Positions 19,450 through 29,373 are shown, counted from the stretch's first letter. The stretch is DNA of 64,000 nucleotides from Chloroflexi bacterium TSY (GCA_019217005.1 JAHBNG010000046.1:36842-100841), one strand, 5' to 3'. Made by a program: numbers and translations. The notes: generated by a model from the letters alone, not told the origin.

Positions 19450-19710
19450 ATGCAAACAATCCTTTTTCGCTTTCATCGCGAACTATCCGTACCGGATCAA
19501 GAACATGTACTGGCCCAACTACGAGGTTGGGCCAATGTACAACAGGTGGAACGTTTTGACTCTGAGCCAGAGAACGAGGAACTTTTCCTCTCGTGCTATG
19601 TTTATCTTTCCGAAGAAGCGGATATAGATGACATGGTTCATCAATTGATGCAAAGATCAGAGATTGATGTCGTAGAGAAACCAGCAGACCGCTACGGGTT
19701 TACCGGTTAA
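19450..19710 (+). CDS. Small acidic protein of unknown function
   Basis: 86 residues. It has no signal peptide and an alternating alpha/beta pattern (ILFRFHRELS, VQQVERFD, LSCYVYLSEEADIDDMVHQL, IDVVEKPADRYGF). The two beta-alpha-beta repeats ending in a V-x-x-P motif resemble subtilase propeptide/inhibitor I9-like folds, but no peptidase gene is next to it, so this is a weak suggestion. Its end overlaps the end of the convergent MocR gene by 11 bases. Confidence 0.5.
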   Translation: MQTILFRFHRELSVPDQEHVLAQLRGWANVQQVERFDSEPENEELFLSCYVYLSEEADIDDMVHQLMQRSEIDVVEKPADRYGFTG

Positions 19711-21199
19711 TCAATCCGATCTGATGAATCCGGTCCGCCATTCTTTTGACCCCCGCTCGAATCGTTTCTTCGTTGAGTGCTGAATACCCCATGACCAACC
19801 CCCCACGCGCCAACGGTGTCAAACTGTAGCTGGATAGGGGGGGTGTCTCGATCCCAACCTCATTCAACGCCATCGACACAGTCAAATCATCAACACCCAC
19901 TGGAAGCCAACCAAGAAGGTGAAGTCCTGCCGGAGCTTGTTTCACTTCTAACCACCCATCACAATCTTCGTGGATGGCTTCAATGAAGAGCTTTTGTCGC
20001 TCCATGTAGAGCGTTCTCATGCGTCGAATATGACGCGCAAAGTGACCTTCACGAATAAAGTCGTTCAATACCATCTGCGGCATCCAAGGTGACCCGCGAT
20101 CCAGTTGGGTGCGCGCGATGGCGAATGACTGGCTCAACCCGAATGGAACGATCATATATCCCAGTCGCAGGGCAGGGAAGAGTACTTTGCTAAAGGTACC
20201 GATGTAGATCACGCGACCGGCATTGTCTAAGCCTTGTAATGATGCCAAGGGATGTCCAATGTATCGAAATTCACTATCATAATCATCTTCTAGGATCCAA
20301 GCATTTTTCGCTTGTGCCCATTGCAATAGCTGCATCCGCCGCGTCAAGCTCAGTGTCGCACCAAGAGGATATTGGTGAGAGGGACAGACATAAACCATGC
20401 GGGCATCGGGGCAATGGGCAATCCCATGTTCGACCATCATTCCCTCATCATCGATTGGTACGGGGGTCATCAATGTATTTGCAGCACGAAAAGCAGTTCG
20501 AGTGCCTGCATATCCAGGATTCTCGATCCAGACCGGATCGCCAGGATCCGTTAGCAGATAGGTTGCCAGTTGGAGTGCTTGTTGAGCACCTGCTACGATG
20601 ATGACCTGTTCTGGGGTACAAGTAACGCCGCGTGCAGAACGAACATAATCTGCAATGGCTTCGCGCAGGGGTAGATACCCACCTTCCTCTCCGTAACTTA
20701 AAATATCCGACGTAGGCTGGCGCCAATGCTTATTGAGCAACTTGCGCCAAATGCCAAATGGAAAAAGCAATGTTTCAGGGACGCCTGAGCGAAATGGGCG
20801 CGCACTACAGTCGTTGTGAGGGAGATCGCTGATGAGCTGCTGCCCACGGCGAGAGAGTGATGTCCGTTCTACATTCGCCTTGCTTGCTGCTCCATTGGTC
20901 GGAATTGGAACAGTTAGCATACTTTCGGGCAAGTCCACGCAAACATAGGTACCGGCACCAACCTTTCCTTCTACATAGCCTTCCGCAGCGAGCTGTTCAA
21001 TTGCATCAACAACGGTGCTACGCGAGAGCCCTAACTCATCGCTTAATGCGCGTGTTGGAGGCAAACGCATACCAGGCGCAAGTTGTCCGGTCAAAATGCA
21101 TCGGCGAAGTTCGCTATAGAGTTGACGGTGCAGCGGCTGCGATACATTGCGCGAAAGCTTAATCCCAGCAACCGAAAGAAAAGAGGCTGTTTTGCTCAT
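19700..21199 (-). CDS. MocR-family regulator (GntR HTH + aminotransferase fold)
   Basis: 499 residues from the ATG at 21199; the open frame extends further upstream but the conserved start is MSKTASFLSVAGIKL. The N-terminal GntR winged helix (PLHRQLYSELRRCILTGQL, ALSDELGLSRSTVVDAIEQL) is fused to a class-I aminotransferase-like domain with the PLP lysine in GTFSKVLFPALRLGY. MocR proteins such as PdxR or GabR use PLP as effector and often regulate a divergent gene. Here a flavin-binding PNPOx-like gene is divergent, 115 bases away, so a vitamin B6-linked regulon is likely. Confidence 0.9.
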   Translation of the reverse strand: MSKTASFLSVAGIKLSRNVSQPLHRQLYSELRRCILTGQLAPGMRLPPTRALSDELGLSRSTVVDAIEQLAAEGYVEGKVGAGTYVCVDLPESMLTVPIPTNGAASKANVERTSLSRRGQQLISDLPHNDCSARPFRSGVPETLLFPFGIWRKLLNKHWRQPTSDILSYGEEGGYLPLREAIADYVRSARGVTCTPEQVIIVAGAQQALQLATYLLTDPGDPVWIENPGYAGTRTAFRAANTLMTPVPIDDEGMMVEHGIAHCPDARMVYVCPSHQYPLGATLSLTRRMQLLQWAQAKNAWILEDDYDSEFRYIGHPLASLQGLDNAGRVIYIGTFSKVLFPALRLGYMIVPFGLSQSFAIARTQLDRGSPWMPQMVLNDFIREGHFARHIRRMRTLYMERQKLFIEAIHEDCDGWLEVKQAPAGLHLLGWLPVGVDDLTVSMALNEVGIETPPLSSYSLTPLARGGLVMGYSALNEETIRAGVKRMADRIHQIGLINR

Positions 21200-21313
21200 G
21201 ATTGGTCTGCTGATTTTAGCACAAAATGGCTCTTGTGTAAAGACCAATTGAGGGTGTAGGATCAGAACTAATCTTTCATATTGACACGATTCATTTTGAG
21301 AAGGGGGAACAGG
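21200..21313. promoter_or_regulatory. Divergent promoter region between MocR and PNPOx-like genes
   Basis: 114 bases between two outward-facing starts, with AAGGGGG before the + strand ATG. MocR regulators usually bind direct repeats in such regions. I cannot name a specific operator from sequence alone. Confidence 0.45.
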
Positions 21314-21973
21314 ATGACAATATTCGACAAGACGACGACGAACCGAGTACAGCGACTTCCAGATCGGGGACATTATGATACTGAAACGATTCACGATATT
21401 CTCGATGAGGCTCTGATTTGTCATGTCGGTTTCGTACAGGATGGGCAGCCCTATGTAATTCCAACGCTGCATGCCCGGCAAGGTGACAACATTTTGCTGC
21501 ATGGTTCATCTGCTAGCCGTATGATCCGTCACATGCAAGCCGGGAATCCTGTTTGTATTACAGTGACTTTAATGGACGGGATTGTGTTGGCCCGGTCGGT
21601 TTTTCATCACTCGATCAACTATCGTTCAGTCCTGATCTTTGGTCATGGTCAACCAGTCGAAGATGAAGCGGAAAAATCTGTGGCGCTGAAAGCCTTTACG
21701 GAGAAATTGATTCCAGGGCGTTGGGCAGACGCACGTCAACCAACACCGATTGAGCTCAAGGGAACTGGCGTTGTCTCCATTACGGTCGATACTGCTTCGG
21801 CTAAGGTGCGTACGGGACCACCGAAAGATGATGAAGAGGATTATGCGTTGCCCGTTTGGGCCGGTGTCCTGCCTGTGGGTCAAACCATCGGCGAACCTGT
21901 TCCCGATCAGGAGTTATCTGCTGGGGTTGAGGTCCCGGATTATATACGGTTTTTTGCATTTGGGACGTCATGA
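21314..21973 (+). CDS. Pyridoxamine 5'-phosphate oxidase-related FMN-binding protein
   Basis: 219 residues; ATG at 21314 with AAGGGGG upstream. It contains the split-barrel pattern of the Pyridox_ox_2 family: ILDEALICHVGFVQDGQPYV, HGSSASRMIRHMQAGNPV, and the FHHSINYRSVLIFGHG segment. Members bind FMN or related cofactors and are often of unknown substrate. The divergent MocR gene suggests a link to B6 vitamers or to an amino-acid-derived metabolite. Confidence 0.85.
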   Translation: MTIFDKTTTNRVQRLPDRGHYDTETIHDILDEALICHVGFVQDGQPYVIPTLHARQGDNILLHGSSASRMIRHMQAGNPVCITVTLMDGIVLARSVFHHSINYRSVLIFGHGQPVEDEAEKSVALKAFTEKLIPGRWADARQPTPIELKGTGVVSITVDTASAKVRTGPPKDDEEDYALPVWAGVLPVGQTIGEPVPDQELSAGVEVPDYIRFFAFGTS

Positions 21974-22189
21974 CCGTAGAAGAGGAACACGAATAGTCAA
22001 ACACAAATTCGAAAACACGACAGCGGATTTGGAAAGGAAGCGGATTTTAACTCCATTTATCAGAGATACACTGCGAATCACGGTAGTCTTCTGAACGATG
22101 TCTGAAATAATTCCTAATCCGCTGCTGCCGTGTTTTGACCGCAACCACAGAAAACGTTAGCAGTAAATAATATAGAGAAAACGCAAAAA

Positions 22190-22519
22190 ATGAATCATCA
22201 ATCATTCCATATTGACACCCTCTTGGAGCAACATCAAGCCGCGGGGAAACTCTATTTCGAATTCTTACGCGTACCCTCTATGAGTATGGGCGTATACATC
22301 TTGAAGGCAGGCTCAGATGATCCACAACAGCCTCATGGCGAAGATGAAGTCTATTATGTCTTGAGTGGGCGCGGCAAATTTTGGGTTGGTGGGAAAGATG
22401 TGTCAGTAACCGCTGGCTCAACACTCTTTGTGGCAGCAGATGAGTCGCACCATTTTCATAGCATTGAAGAGGATTTGACGCTTCTTGTTTTCTTTGCACC
22501 ACCGGAAGCGGGAGGCTAA
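22190..22519 (+). CDS. Cupin-domain protein
   Basis: 109 residues, a single cupin barrel. The metal-binding motif 1 is PHGEDEVYYVLSGRG (His and Glu ligands), and motif 2 holds DESHHFHSIEED. No signal peptide. Small stand-alone cupins are isomerases, dioxygenases or sensors; the substrate is not deducible. It is separated from the PNPOx-like gene by about 216 bases containing no gene. Confidence 0.85.
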   Translation: MNHQSFHIDTLLEQHQAAGKLYFEFLRVPSMSMGVYILKAGSDDPQQPHGEDEVYYVLSGRGKFWVGGKDVSVTAGSTLFVAADESHHFHSIEEDLTLLVFFAPPEAGG

Positions 22520-22617
22520 AAATTAGATGGTTGACGCCCGGTCAAAACAGCGATCAATCCAGGCAGTGACGAGTCCCGTTTCGATGATTGGCACGTGATA
22601 TTGACCCTATTTTTTTT

Positions 22618-24410
22618 CAGTTACAGCAAAAGTCGGGTACAAATTTATTATGTTGAGTTAGAAGGGGAGTCAGAATCATGACGATTTGTATTTGAAAGAA
22701 GAGCAGACTCCCAAGCGATTTCAAGTTCAGAAACGACTGAATCAAGGTGATGGCAAAAGCGAAAATAATCTTTGCGTTCAGCCAGGATCGAATGTAAACG
22801 TTGCCGTTCAAATAAATAAGCGGACCGGTCAACGGATCGCAGCCGGAAGAGCAATTCGTCTTGGTTTCAGTCGGATCGACGAAGGCAGCAAAGAGCCATA
22901 GCGAAGGACGAAGTTATTAACACTTTGCGTCCAGTGATAAGTCGTTGATTGGTTTTCGCGGCCAAAGAAGCCCTCCAGGGCATTGTTAGTGGAAGGAAGA
23001 CCCGAGACATCGTAGCAGACAAAGAGCCCCACCAACGGTTGCGAAATGTTGTGTTGATATGCTGAACAATCGAGCGATCTGCGTCATCGAGAGTCGTATC
23101 CTGTGTCAGTGCGACTAAATATTGATCAACAGCTGATGCAACGGAATGAGCAGTGACCTGTACCTGGTCGTCGGCTTGAGAGTCAGGCGACAAAAGCCGT
23201 TGGAGTGCCACCAACCACCCAAGTTGCCGTCGTAAGCGGTTGGCTTGAACAGTACAAAAACGATGAAAACCAGCAATCTTGATTAAGCGGGTCAGTAACG
23301 GATGCCCCCTTTTTCCTGAGCCCGTAATAATGATGCTTCAATCGTGATTAATTGTTGAACCATCTGTAAGCCACCTAATTCAAAAGGAGCCAATCCTCTT
23401 GTCAATAAAGTGAACCGCAGATAGCGAGTATATTGCAAAAGAACTGCTTTGTAGGGATCGGTTTCCGCCAATTCTCGAACCGTTTTAGACCCGATTCAAA
23501 AGCCACGCAGCTTCTTTTGAGTTGAGTTTTCATTGTACGGTCAAGCGCATAAGTGAGTCGCCCAGCTTCTTTAATGCAATGGAACTGACAAGTCTGATGG
23601 GGCAATTCGGCCACACTTGAGCAACAGCAAGTTGGATGTTTTCCTGGCGTCACTGATGATGCCCTTGATAGGGATTTCCCATTCGTTTATCGGTTCCAAC
23701 AGTGCTGAAACCAGAGTCTTGTGAGTCCCTGATTCCAACACTTCTGCCATCAAAGTGATGTCTAACTGGACTTCTCGAACCACATAGAGCGCTGGACTTC
23801 CTTTCTCTGGTTGCATCCCATCTATGGAGAGGATTAGTCCGCCCAACCTTTTCCATTTTTTCTGCTGGTTTACTACCTTCGCTGGCTGTCCAGCTCGCAA
23901 CAAGGCTAAAAATGTACCGATTAAGTTCAGCACTTGTCTTTCAGATATCGTTATCCGCTCTTTTAGTCCTTTATGGATTTCGGCCACTCTTCGTTGATGC
24001 CAAAATCGTTGGTATCCTATTTCGACGATTACATCTAACCCATAACCGCATTCGGTACACCCAACTCTTCTGCTTCTTGGGAACGATAGACCACTTCTTG
24101 CTGCAAGCAGTTCTCATTTTGACACCGATATCCATGACTTACCACATAATATCTGCCCTCCAGTGTTTCCAGATACTTATGCCATAATTTATAGCTTCTT
24201 TTCAGTTTGCTTTTGCAGTTCGGACAGCGCTTCTTTGTTGGTCGGTAGTATCGTTTCTCTACCTGCTTCTCCTTCTTTTTGCGCATTTTTCCGGACCTCC
24301 TTGGCCTCTCCTATTCTAGCCTTTTCTTCCGGAGGTCTTCAATTTATCTCTTTTTGGTCGCAATCATTTACTTGTCATAATATTTCTGTACCCGACTTTT
24401 GCTGTAACTG
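22618..24410 (-). mobile_element. Insertion sequence with 8-T target duplication
   Basis: 1793 bp. Inverted termini CAGTTACAGCAAAAGTCGGG and the complement (24391-24410 region) are bounded on both sides by exactly eight Ts (22610-22617 and 24411-24418). A 104-bp relative with the same ends and the same 8-T flanks lies at 29374-29477. The transposase is decayed. I do not assign a named IS family. Confidence 0.85.
22829..24286 (-). pseudogene. Transposase with N-terminal zinc ribbon, multiply frameshifted
   Basis: Minus-strand segments in order: a zinc ribbon (CPNCKSKLKRSYKLWHK, CQNENC) at 24286-24035; a core with ISERQVLNLIGTFLALL and LILSIDGMQPEKG at 23987-23571; HQTCQFHCIKEAGRL at about 23610-23560; and SGLPSTNNALEGFFGRENQ near 22990. 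At least three frame changes separate them. The STNNALEGFFGR segment is typical of a transposase C-terminal region with an acidic catalytic residue. Confidence 0.75.
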
Positions 24411-24498
24411 TTTTTTTTCCTGATTGGCCCTTGAGCAAGTAAGCCTGTTCTCGTATGATGTTGAGACAATCACAATCGTCCTCTAGTAAAGATGCCAC

Positions 24499-24554
24499 TT
24501 AAACTTCGGACAATCGACTCGTTTTCTGTCGAGGGACAATCGTCCGAAGTTTAA
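24499..24554. repeat. Inverted repeat upstream of the racemase gene
   Basis: TTAAACTTCGGAC pairs with GTCCGAAGTTTAA (13 perfect pairs), with further partial pairing inside (CAATCGACTCG / TCGAGGGACAATCG). It lies 25 bases before the ATG at 24579. Either a dispersed palindromic element or a 5' leader hairpin. Confidence 0.6.
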
Positions 24555-24578
24555 ACGCTGTGGCTATAAGGAAACAGT

Positions 24579-25289
24579 ATGAAAACTATCGGTCTACTGG
24601 GCGGTATGAGTTGGGAATCGACCGAACTATACTATCGACTGATCAACGAAGGGATCAAGGCAAAGTTGGGTGGTTGGCACTCGGCAAAGATTGCCATGGT
24701 CAGTGTTGACTTCCATGAGATTGAAGAGATGCAACATGCCGGTGATTGGGATGGAACAGCGCACAGCTTGTCTACAGCTGCCCAACAGATTGGAGCAGCA
24801 GGGGCTGACTTTCTGCTTATCTGTACCAACACCATGCACAAAGTGGCTCCACAGATAGAAGCGGTCATTGATATCCCTATTCTCCATTTGGCAGATGCCA
24901 CAGCCCGTCGGATTGTGGAGCGGGGTATTCGCACGGTTGGTTTATTGGGCACAAATTTTACGATGGAGCAAGACTTTTATAAGGGGCGCTTGACAGACAA
25001 GTTTGGTCTCACAGTGATCATTCCATCAAAAGATGAACGCGCCCTTGTCCATCGAGTGATTTACGACGAGCTCTGTCTCGGGAAGGTCAAAGCAGATTCG
25101 CGACGTGAATATCTCCGGATTATGGATAACTTAGCAGAGCAAGGTGCCGAGGCTATCATCGAAGGTTGCACCGAGATTGTGATGCTGGTTCAACAACAGC
25201 ATACTGCAATCCCGCTTTTTGACACGACTGCGATTCACGCAGAGGGAGCAGTGAGGGAAGCATTGAAGAATGAAATGCAAGGGATATGA
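24579..25289 (+). CDS. Aspartate/glutamate racemase-family protein
   Basis: 236 residues, the usual length. It starts MKTIGLLGGMSWEST, the aspartate racemase signature. The two catalytic cysteines are in LLICTNTMHK (about residue 82) and IIEGCTEIVML (about residue 193). It would interconvert L- and D-aspartate or a related amino acid in the cytoplasm. Its stop overlaps the start of the GNAT gene (ATGA), so the two are co-translated. Confidence 0.9.
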   Translation: MKTIGLLGGMSWESTELYYRLINEGIKAKLGGWHSAKIAMVSVDFHEIEEMQHAGDWDGTAHSLSTAAQQIGAAGADFLLICTNTMHKVAPQIEAVIDIPILHLADATARRIVERGIRTVGLLGTNFTMEQDFYKGRLTDKFGLTVIIPSKDERALVHRVIYDELCLGKVKADSRREYLRIMDNLAEQGAEAIIEGCTEIVMLVQQQHTAIPLFDTTAIHAEGAVREALKNEMQGI

Positions 25290-25846
25290 GACCATCAATC
25301 ATGCCAAATGAACAAAACCCATCCTCACTGCTTGTGCGGACTGCGAGTCCGCAAGACATACCAGCGATTCATGCTATCCATGCATGGAGCGTTATCCACG
25401 ATACGGCCTCATGGGCCTACGAACCACCAGCCGAAACCGAAATGCTGGAGCGCTTGAAAGAGTTGCAAGATGGGGGTTATCCATACTTAGTTGCCGAAGT
25501 AGATGGCATAGTTGCAGGCTATGCATATGCCAGCGCCTATCGACCGCGGATCGGTTATCGCTTTCTTGTTGAGAATTCAGTTTATGTTGCCCAAAATTTT
25601 CAACGCAGAGGAATCGGTCAACGGTTGCTTACCGAGTTGATAAGACAGTGTGAAGAGCAGGGATTCCGTCAGATGATTGCCGTGATCGGCGACAGCGACA
25701 ACCTACCGTCAATTGCATTGCACCGATCTCTAGGCTTTGAGCAAGTTGGCTTGCTTCCCAACATTGGATTCAAACATGGGCGTTGGCTGGACAGCGTTTT
25801 GATGCAACGTGCGTTGGGGAACGGTGCAAATTCACGACCAAAGTGA
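25286..25846 (+). CDS. GNAT N-acetyltransferase (phosphinothricin-acetyltransferase-like)
   Basis: 186 residues; the start overlaps the racemase stop by four bases. It contains SWAYEPPAETEMLERL, the acetyl-CoA motif QNFQRRGIGQRLLTEL, and SLGFEQVGLLPNIGFKHGRW, which resembles PAT/MddA acetyltransferases acting on amino groups of phosphinothricin, methionine sulfone or similar amino acids. Coupling to the racemase suggests an amino-acid substrate. Confidence 0.87.
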   Translation: MRPSIMPNEQNPSSLLVRTASPQDIPAIHAIHAWSVIHDTASWAYEPPAETEMLERLKELQDGGYPYLVAEVDGIVAGYAYASAYRPRIGYRFLVENSVYVAQNFQRRGIGQRLLTELIRQCEEQGFRQMIAVIGDSDNLPSIALHRSLGFEQVGLLPNIGFKHGRWLDSVLMQRALGNGANSRPK

Positions 25847-25935
25847 TTGACAGCTTAGATTTGCGAAGTGTACGGGATAGAGAATGACTTTGGCCGACAT
25901 CGTAAATCCAAAATCGGTTATACCAGGAGCCTTCT

Positions 25936-26733
25936 ATGTCAATTCCCATTATACAAGTAGATGCCTTTACAAATGAACCTTTCCGCGGCAATCCAGCTGC
26001 TGTTTGTCTGCTACCTAAAGCGCGAGAGGAGCAATGGATGCAAGCAGTGGCGGCGGAGATGAACCTCTCTGAAACCGCCTTCTTGGTCAAGCAGAAAGAT
26101 GGCTATGATCTTCGCTGGTTTACGCCAACCGTGGAGGTCAATCTATGTGGCCACGCTACCTTAGCCTGCGCCCATGTACTCTGGTCAGAGGGACATTTGC
26201 CATGTACAGAAGTGGCGCGATTTCATACCAAGAGTGGTCTATTGACGGCGCAGCCTATCGAGAATGATTGGATCGAGCTTAATTTCCCGGCACGCGAGAC
26301 AAAAGCAGCGGCACCACCAGAAGGGTTGCTTGATGCCTTAGGTGTTTCAGCCACCTTCGTGGGTCGTGACGTGGATGATTATTTGGTCGAAGTAGAGGCA
26401 CCCGAAATTGTTCATGCTGTAAAACCCGATTTTGGCGAGTTGGCGCGTATTAACACCCGGGGGGTCATTGTGACTAGCCGCTCTGATCAGGATGAGTATG
26501 ATTTTATCTCGCGCTTTTTTGGTCCAGGTGCAGGAATCCCTGAAGATCCCGTGACAGGGTCAGCGCACTGCTGTCTTGCCCCATATTGGAGCGAAAAGTT
26601 AGGCAAAACAGAGATGATTGGATACCAGGCCTCATCACGTGGTGGCGTTGTACGGGTAACGATTGCAGGAGATCGAGTGTTGTTGGGCGGTCAGGTGGCA
26701 ACGGTCTTAAGAGGTGAATTGCGCGTTTCGTAG
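25936..26733 (+). CDS. PhzF-family isomerase/epimerase
   Basis: 265 residues. Diaminopimelate-epimerase-like fold with IIQVDAFTNEPFRGNPAAVC, the catalytic Glu in MNLSETAFLV, and GPGAGIPEDPVTGSAHC near the C-terminus. PhzF proteins catalyse acid/base isomerisations in phenazine and other pathways; the substrate here is unknown. It shares direction with the amino-acid genes around it. Confidence 0.9.
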   Translation: MSIPIIQVDAFTNEPFRGNPAAVCLLPKAREEQWMQAVAAEMNLSETAFLVKQKDGYDLRWFTPTVEVNLCGHATLACAHVLWSEGHLPCTEVARFHTKSGLLTAQPIENDWIELNFPARETKAAAPPEGLLDALGVSATFVGRDVDDYLVEVEAPEIVHAVKPDFGELARINTRGVIVTSRSDQDEYDFISRFFGPGAGIPEDPVTGSAHCCLAPYWSEKLGKTEMIGYQASSRGGVVRVTIAGDRVLLGGQVATVLRGELRVS

Positions 26734-26780
26734 GCTTTGTTTAAGTCGACGGTCTGCACAATTGCGGCCCCAAACAACCA

Positions 26781-27494
26781 GTGACTAAGCAAGTAACCTT
26801 TACACGCCAAGGAGCCTTCACCGGAGCAAAGCAGATTTTACCTATTGCCTTGAGTGTTTTCTCCTATGGAACGGTGTTTGGCGTGCTTGCGCGACAGGCA
26901 GGAATCAGCTTGGTAGAAGCGATCGCCATGAGCAGTCTCGTTTTTGCGGGGTCTGCTCAATTTATTGTCCTCGGATTCTGGTCAACACCGCTTCCCATCG
27001 TAACGATTGTCATCACAACATTGATCGTCAATCTGCGACATCTGCTAATGGGCATGGCTCTTCGCCCCTGGTTTGTGTACTTAAAGCCAGCGCAGGCCTA
27101 TCTCTCGGCCATCTTTATGTCCGATGAAAACTGGGCATTGACCATGCGTGAATTTAGGGCAGCGGATCGAGCAAGCAGCACGAATGGCGCATTCTTGCTT
27201 GGCAGTGGCCTCATGCTCTTTGGTGCATGGGTGAGCGCAACAGCCACTGGTCATCTCGTTGGATTCGCTTTGGGTGATCCGATAGAGTGGGGGCTAGATT
27301 TTGCTTTCCCAGCGGTCTTCATTGCCCTGCTGGCAGGATTTTGGCGCGGCAAGCTCGATCTGCTACCGTGGGGCGTTGCGGTCACCGTCGCGATTACGGC
27401 CTCGATCTGGTTGCCAGGTAAATGGTATATTCTGTTGGGTGGAATCGCAGGGAGCCTAGTCGGTGCATTTTGCGAGGAACCTGATGCAGAATGA
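26781..27494 (+). CDS. azlC: AzlC-type branched-chain amino acid exporter subunit
   Basis: 237 residues from a GTG at 26781. Several membrane segments; family blocks ILPIALSVFSYGTVFGVLA, AIAMSSLVFAGSAQFI and LIVNLRHLLMGMAL. AzlC forms a two-component exporter with AzlD for branched-chain and related amino acids. The azlD gene overlaps its 3' end. Confidence 0.9.
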   Translation: MTKQVTFTRQGAFTGAKQILPIALSVFSYGTVFGVLARQAGISLVEAIAMSSLVFAGSAQFIVLGFWSTPLPIVTIVITTLIVNLRHLLMGMALRPWFVYLKPAQAYLSAIFMSDENWALTMREFRAADRASSTNGAFLLGSGLMLFGAWVSATATGHLVGFALGDPIEWGLDFAFPAVFIALLAGFWRGKLDLLPWGVAVTVAITASIWLPGKWYILLGGIAGSLVGAFCEEPDAE

Positions 27495-27780
27495 AGCAAT
27501 GATAACCATTGCAGGAATGGCGCTCGTGACCTATGTCACACGGGCCAGTGGACTTTGGCTTATTAGCTGGTTCAAGCCCTCACCACGCGTAGAGAAAGGA
27601 CTCGCACATCTGCCGGGCGCGGTGCTCATCTCGATATTGGCGCCAATTCTTATCACAAGCGACCTTAAAGAACTCGCTGCGGTTCTGATAACAGCAGTGG
27701 TTGGCTTTCGAACAGGAAATATCCTCGTGACAATGGTGGTTGGTGTTGCGACGATGTGGGCTTTGCGCCAGGTACTATAG
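27484..27780 (+). CDS. azlD: AzlD-type branched-chain amino acid exporter subunit
   Basis: 98 residues from the ATG at 27484 (AGGAA upstream), overlapping azlC by 11 bases. Small membrane protein with the family blocks MALVTYVTRASGLWLI, HLPGAVLISILAPILI and GFRTGNILVTMVVGV. Works with AzlC. Confidence 0.88.
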   Translation: MQNEAMITIAGMALVTYVTRASGLWLISWFKPSPRVEKGLAHLPGAVLISILAPILITSDLKELAAVLITAVVGFRTGNILVTMVVGVATMWALRQVL

Positions 27781-27791
27781 CTCAAACCATA

Positions 27792-29138
27792 ATGAGAGAT
27801 TTACTCCAAAAGACTCAACAACTTGCAACTCGTTACGTCGATTCACTCGATATGCGGCCCGTTGCACCGTCATCCAATACTTTGGAACAGCTGGCTCGTT
27901 TTGACAGACCGTTACCAGAAGAGCCAATGGAGCCGGCCGCGGTTGTCGAGTTGCTTGATGAAGTCGGCTCACCCGCGACAGTTGCAACTGCGGGTCCGCG
28001 ATACTTTGGCTTTGTGACAGGTGGATCGCTTCCGGCAGCAGTGGCGGCCAACTGGCTTGCAACTGCATGGGATCAACCATCGTCGCTGGCTGTTTCTTCA
28101 CCAGTCGGAGCCAAACTGGAAGAGGTGGTTTTGGGTTGGTTGGTTCAGCTATTTGGATTGCCTCCAGAGACGGTAGGCGGACTCGTGACAGGTGCCACAA
28201 TGGCCAACTTTACAGCTCTTGCTGCGGCGCGCCACGCGCTCTTGTCGCGTCAAGGGTGGGATGTACAAGCTGATGGTCTTTTTGATGCACCGCCGATTAC
28301 AGTTGTTGTTGGTGATGAGGTTCATGTCAGCCTGTTGAAGGCGCTTAGTTTGCTTGGGTTGGGTCGTCGTCGGATTCTACGTGTTCCCGTCGATGACCAA
28401 GGACGTATGCGGGCTGACGCATTACCGACTTTATCAGACTCAACAATCGTCTGTTTACAGGCTGGTAATGTTAATACGGGAGCATTTGATCCGGCGACAG
28501 AGATATGCGAAGCAGCCCGATCAGCCAAGGCCTGGACCCATGTTGATGGTGCTTTTGGCTTATGGGCCGCTGCATCACCAGAGATGCAATCACTTGTGCA
28601 GGGCGTCTCGCAAGCAGATTCATGGGCGACCGACGCCCACAAATGGCTCAATGTCCCATATGAGAGCGGTATCGTCTTTTGTCGTGATGATGAAGCAATT
28701 CGGGCGGCCATGTCCGTTAACGCAGCGTACCTAGCGACTGGCGATCAGCGTGAACCCTCTCATTATACACCGGAATTTTCGAGGCGGGCACGCGGTGTCG
28801 ATATCTGGGCCGCTATGCTCTCCTTGGGTCATTCGGGTATCGCTGATCTGGTCGAACGAACCTGTCGTCACGCCCGTCGATTCGCTGAAGGTTTGTCGAA
28901 TGCAGGGTACAAGATCCTAAATGACGTGGTGCTCAATCAAGTGCTCGTTTCGTTTGGGGACGCAGATAGGACATTGCACGTGATCGCTGCCATTCAGAAA
29001 GAAGGTACTTGTTGGGCTGGCAGCACAGTCTGGCAAGAACAGACGGCTATGCGGATTAGCGTTTCGTCATGGGCCACAGCAGAGGCTGACGTAGAGAAAA
29101 GTTTGGACGCGATCATTCAGATTGCCGAGCGTCTATAG
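27792..29138 (+). CDS. PLP-dependent amino acid decarboxylase-like protein
   Basis: 448 residues from the ATG at 27792, 11 bases after azlD; no clear ribosome-binding site, so translation may be coupled. Group II decarboxylase fold: GPRYFGFVTGGSLP, LVTGATMANFTALAAAR, VHVSLLKALSLLG, HVDGAFGLWA and the PLP lysine in TDAHKWLNVPY. Relatives include tyrosine/aromatic-amino-acid and diaminobutyrate decarboxylases as well as aldolase-type members, so the reaction is not certain. It completes the amino-acid cluster; the exporter next to it could remove product or excess substrate. Confidence 0.85.
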   Translation: MRDLLQKTQQLATRYVDSLDMRPVAPSSNTLEQLARFDRPLPEEPMEPAAVVELLDEVGSPATVATAGPRYFGFVTGGSLPAAVAANWLATAWDQPSSLAVSSPVGAKLEEVVLGWLVQLFGLPPETVGGLVTGATMANFTALAAARHALLSRQGWDVQADGLFDAPPITVVVGDEVHVSLLKALSLLGLGRRRILRVPVDDQGRMRADALPTLSDSTIVCLQAGNVNTGAFDPATEICEAARSAKAWTHVDGAFGLWAAASPEMQSLVQGVSQADSWATDAHKWLNVPYESGIVFCRDDEAIRAAMSVNAAYLATGDQREPSHYTPEFSRRARGVDIWAAMLSLGHSGIADLVERTCRHARRFAEGLSNAGYKILNDVVLNQVLVSFGDADRTLHVIAAIQKEGTCWAGSTVWQEQTAMRISVSSWATAEADVEKSLDAIIQIAERL

Positions 29139-29365
29139 TGTCTTATCAAGCGATTTTTTGTACATGGGGCAAGAGGTTACAAGGTTGCAGAGTTGCAGTT
29201 GAAAAGACGCTCGGAGTATTGGATCATACTCTTCTGCAAATCGAGTCTATTCTTTGATAGCAGACGAGATTCTGTTTACCCACCTTGCAACCCTGCCACT
29301 TTGCACCTGTGATTCGGCATTGTTAGCGAAGCGGCCTTGTCCAAGTTAGGAGGGAAGAAGATGAA
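29139..29365. other. Intergenic, imperfect palindromic repeat
   Basis: No gene seen. GGTTACAAGGTTGCAGAGTTGCAG (about 29169-29192, given here in pieces only: GGTTACAAGG then TTGCAGAGTTGCAG) is partly complementary to the CCTTGCAACCCTGCCACTTTGCA region near 29282-29304. Related to the palindrome at 15397-15455. Confidence 0.5.
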
Positions 29366-29373
29366 TTTTTTTT

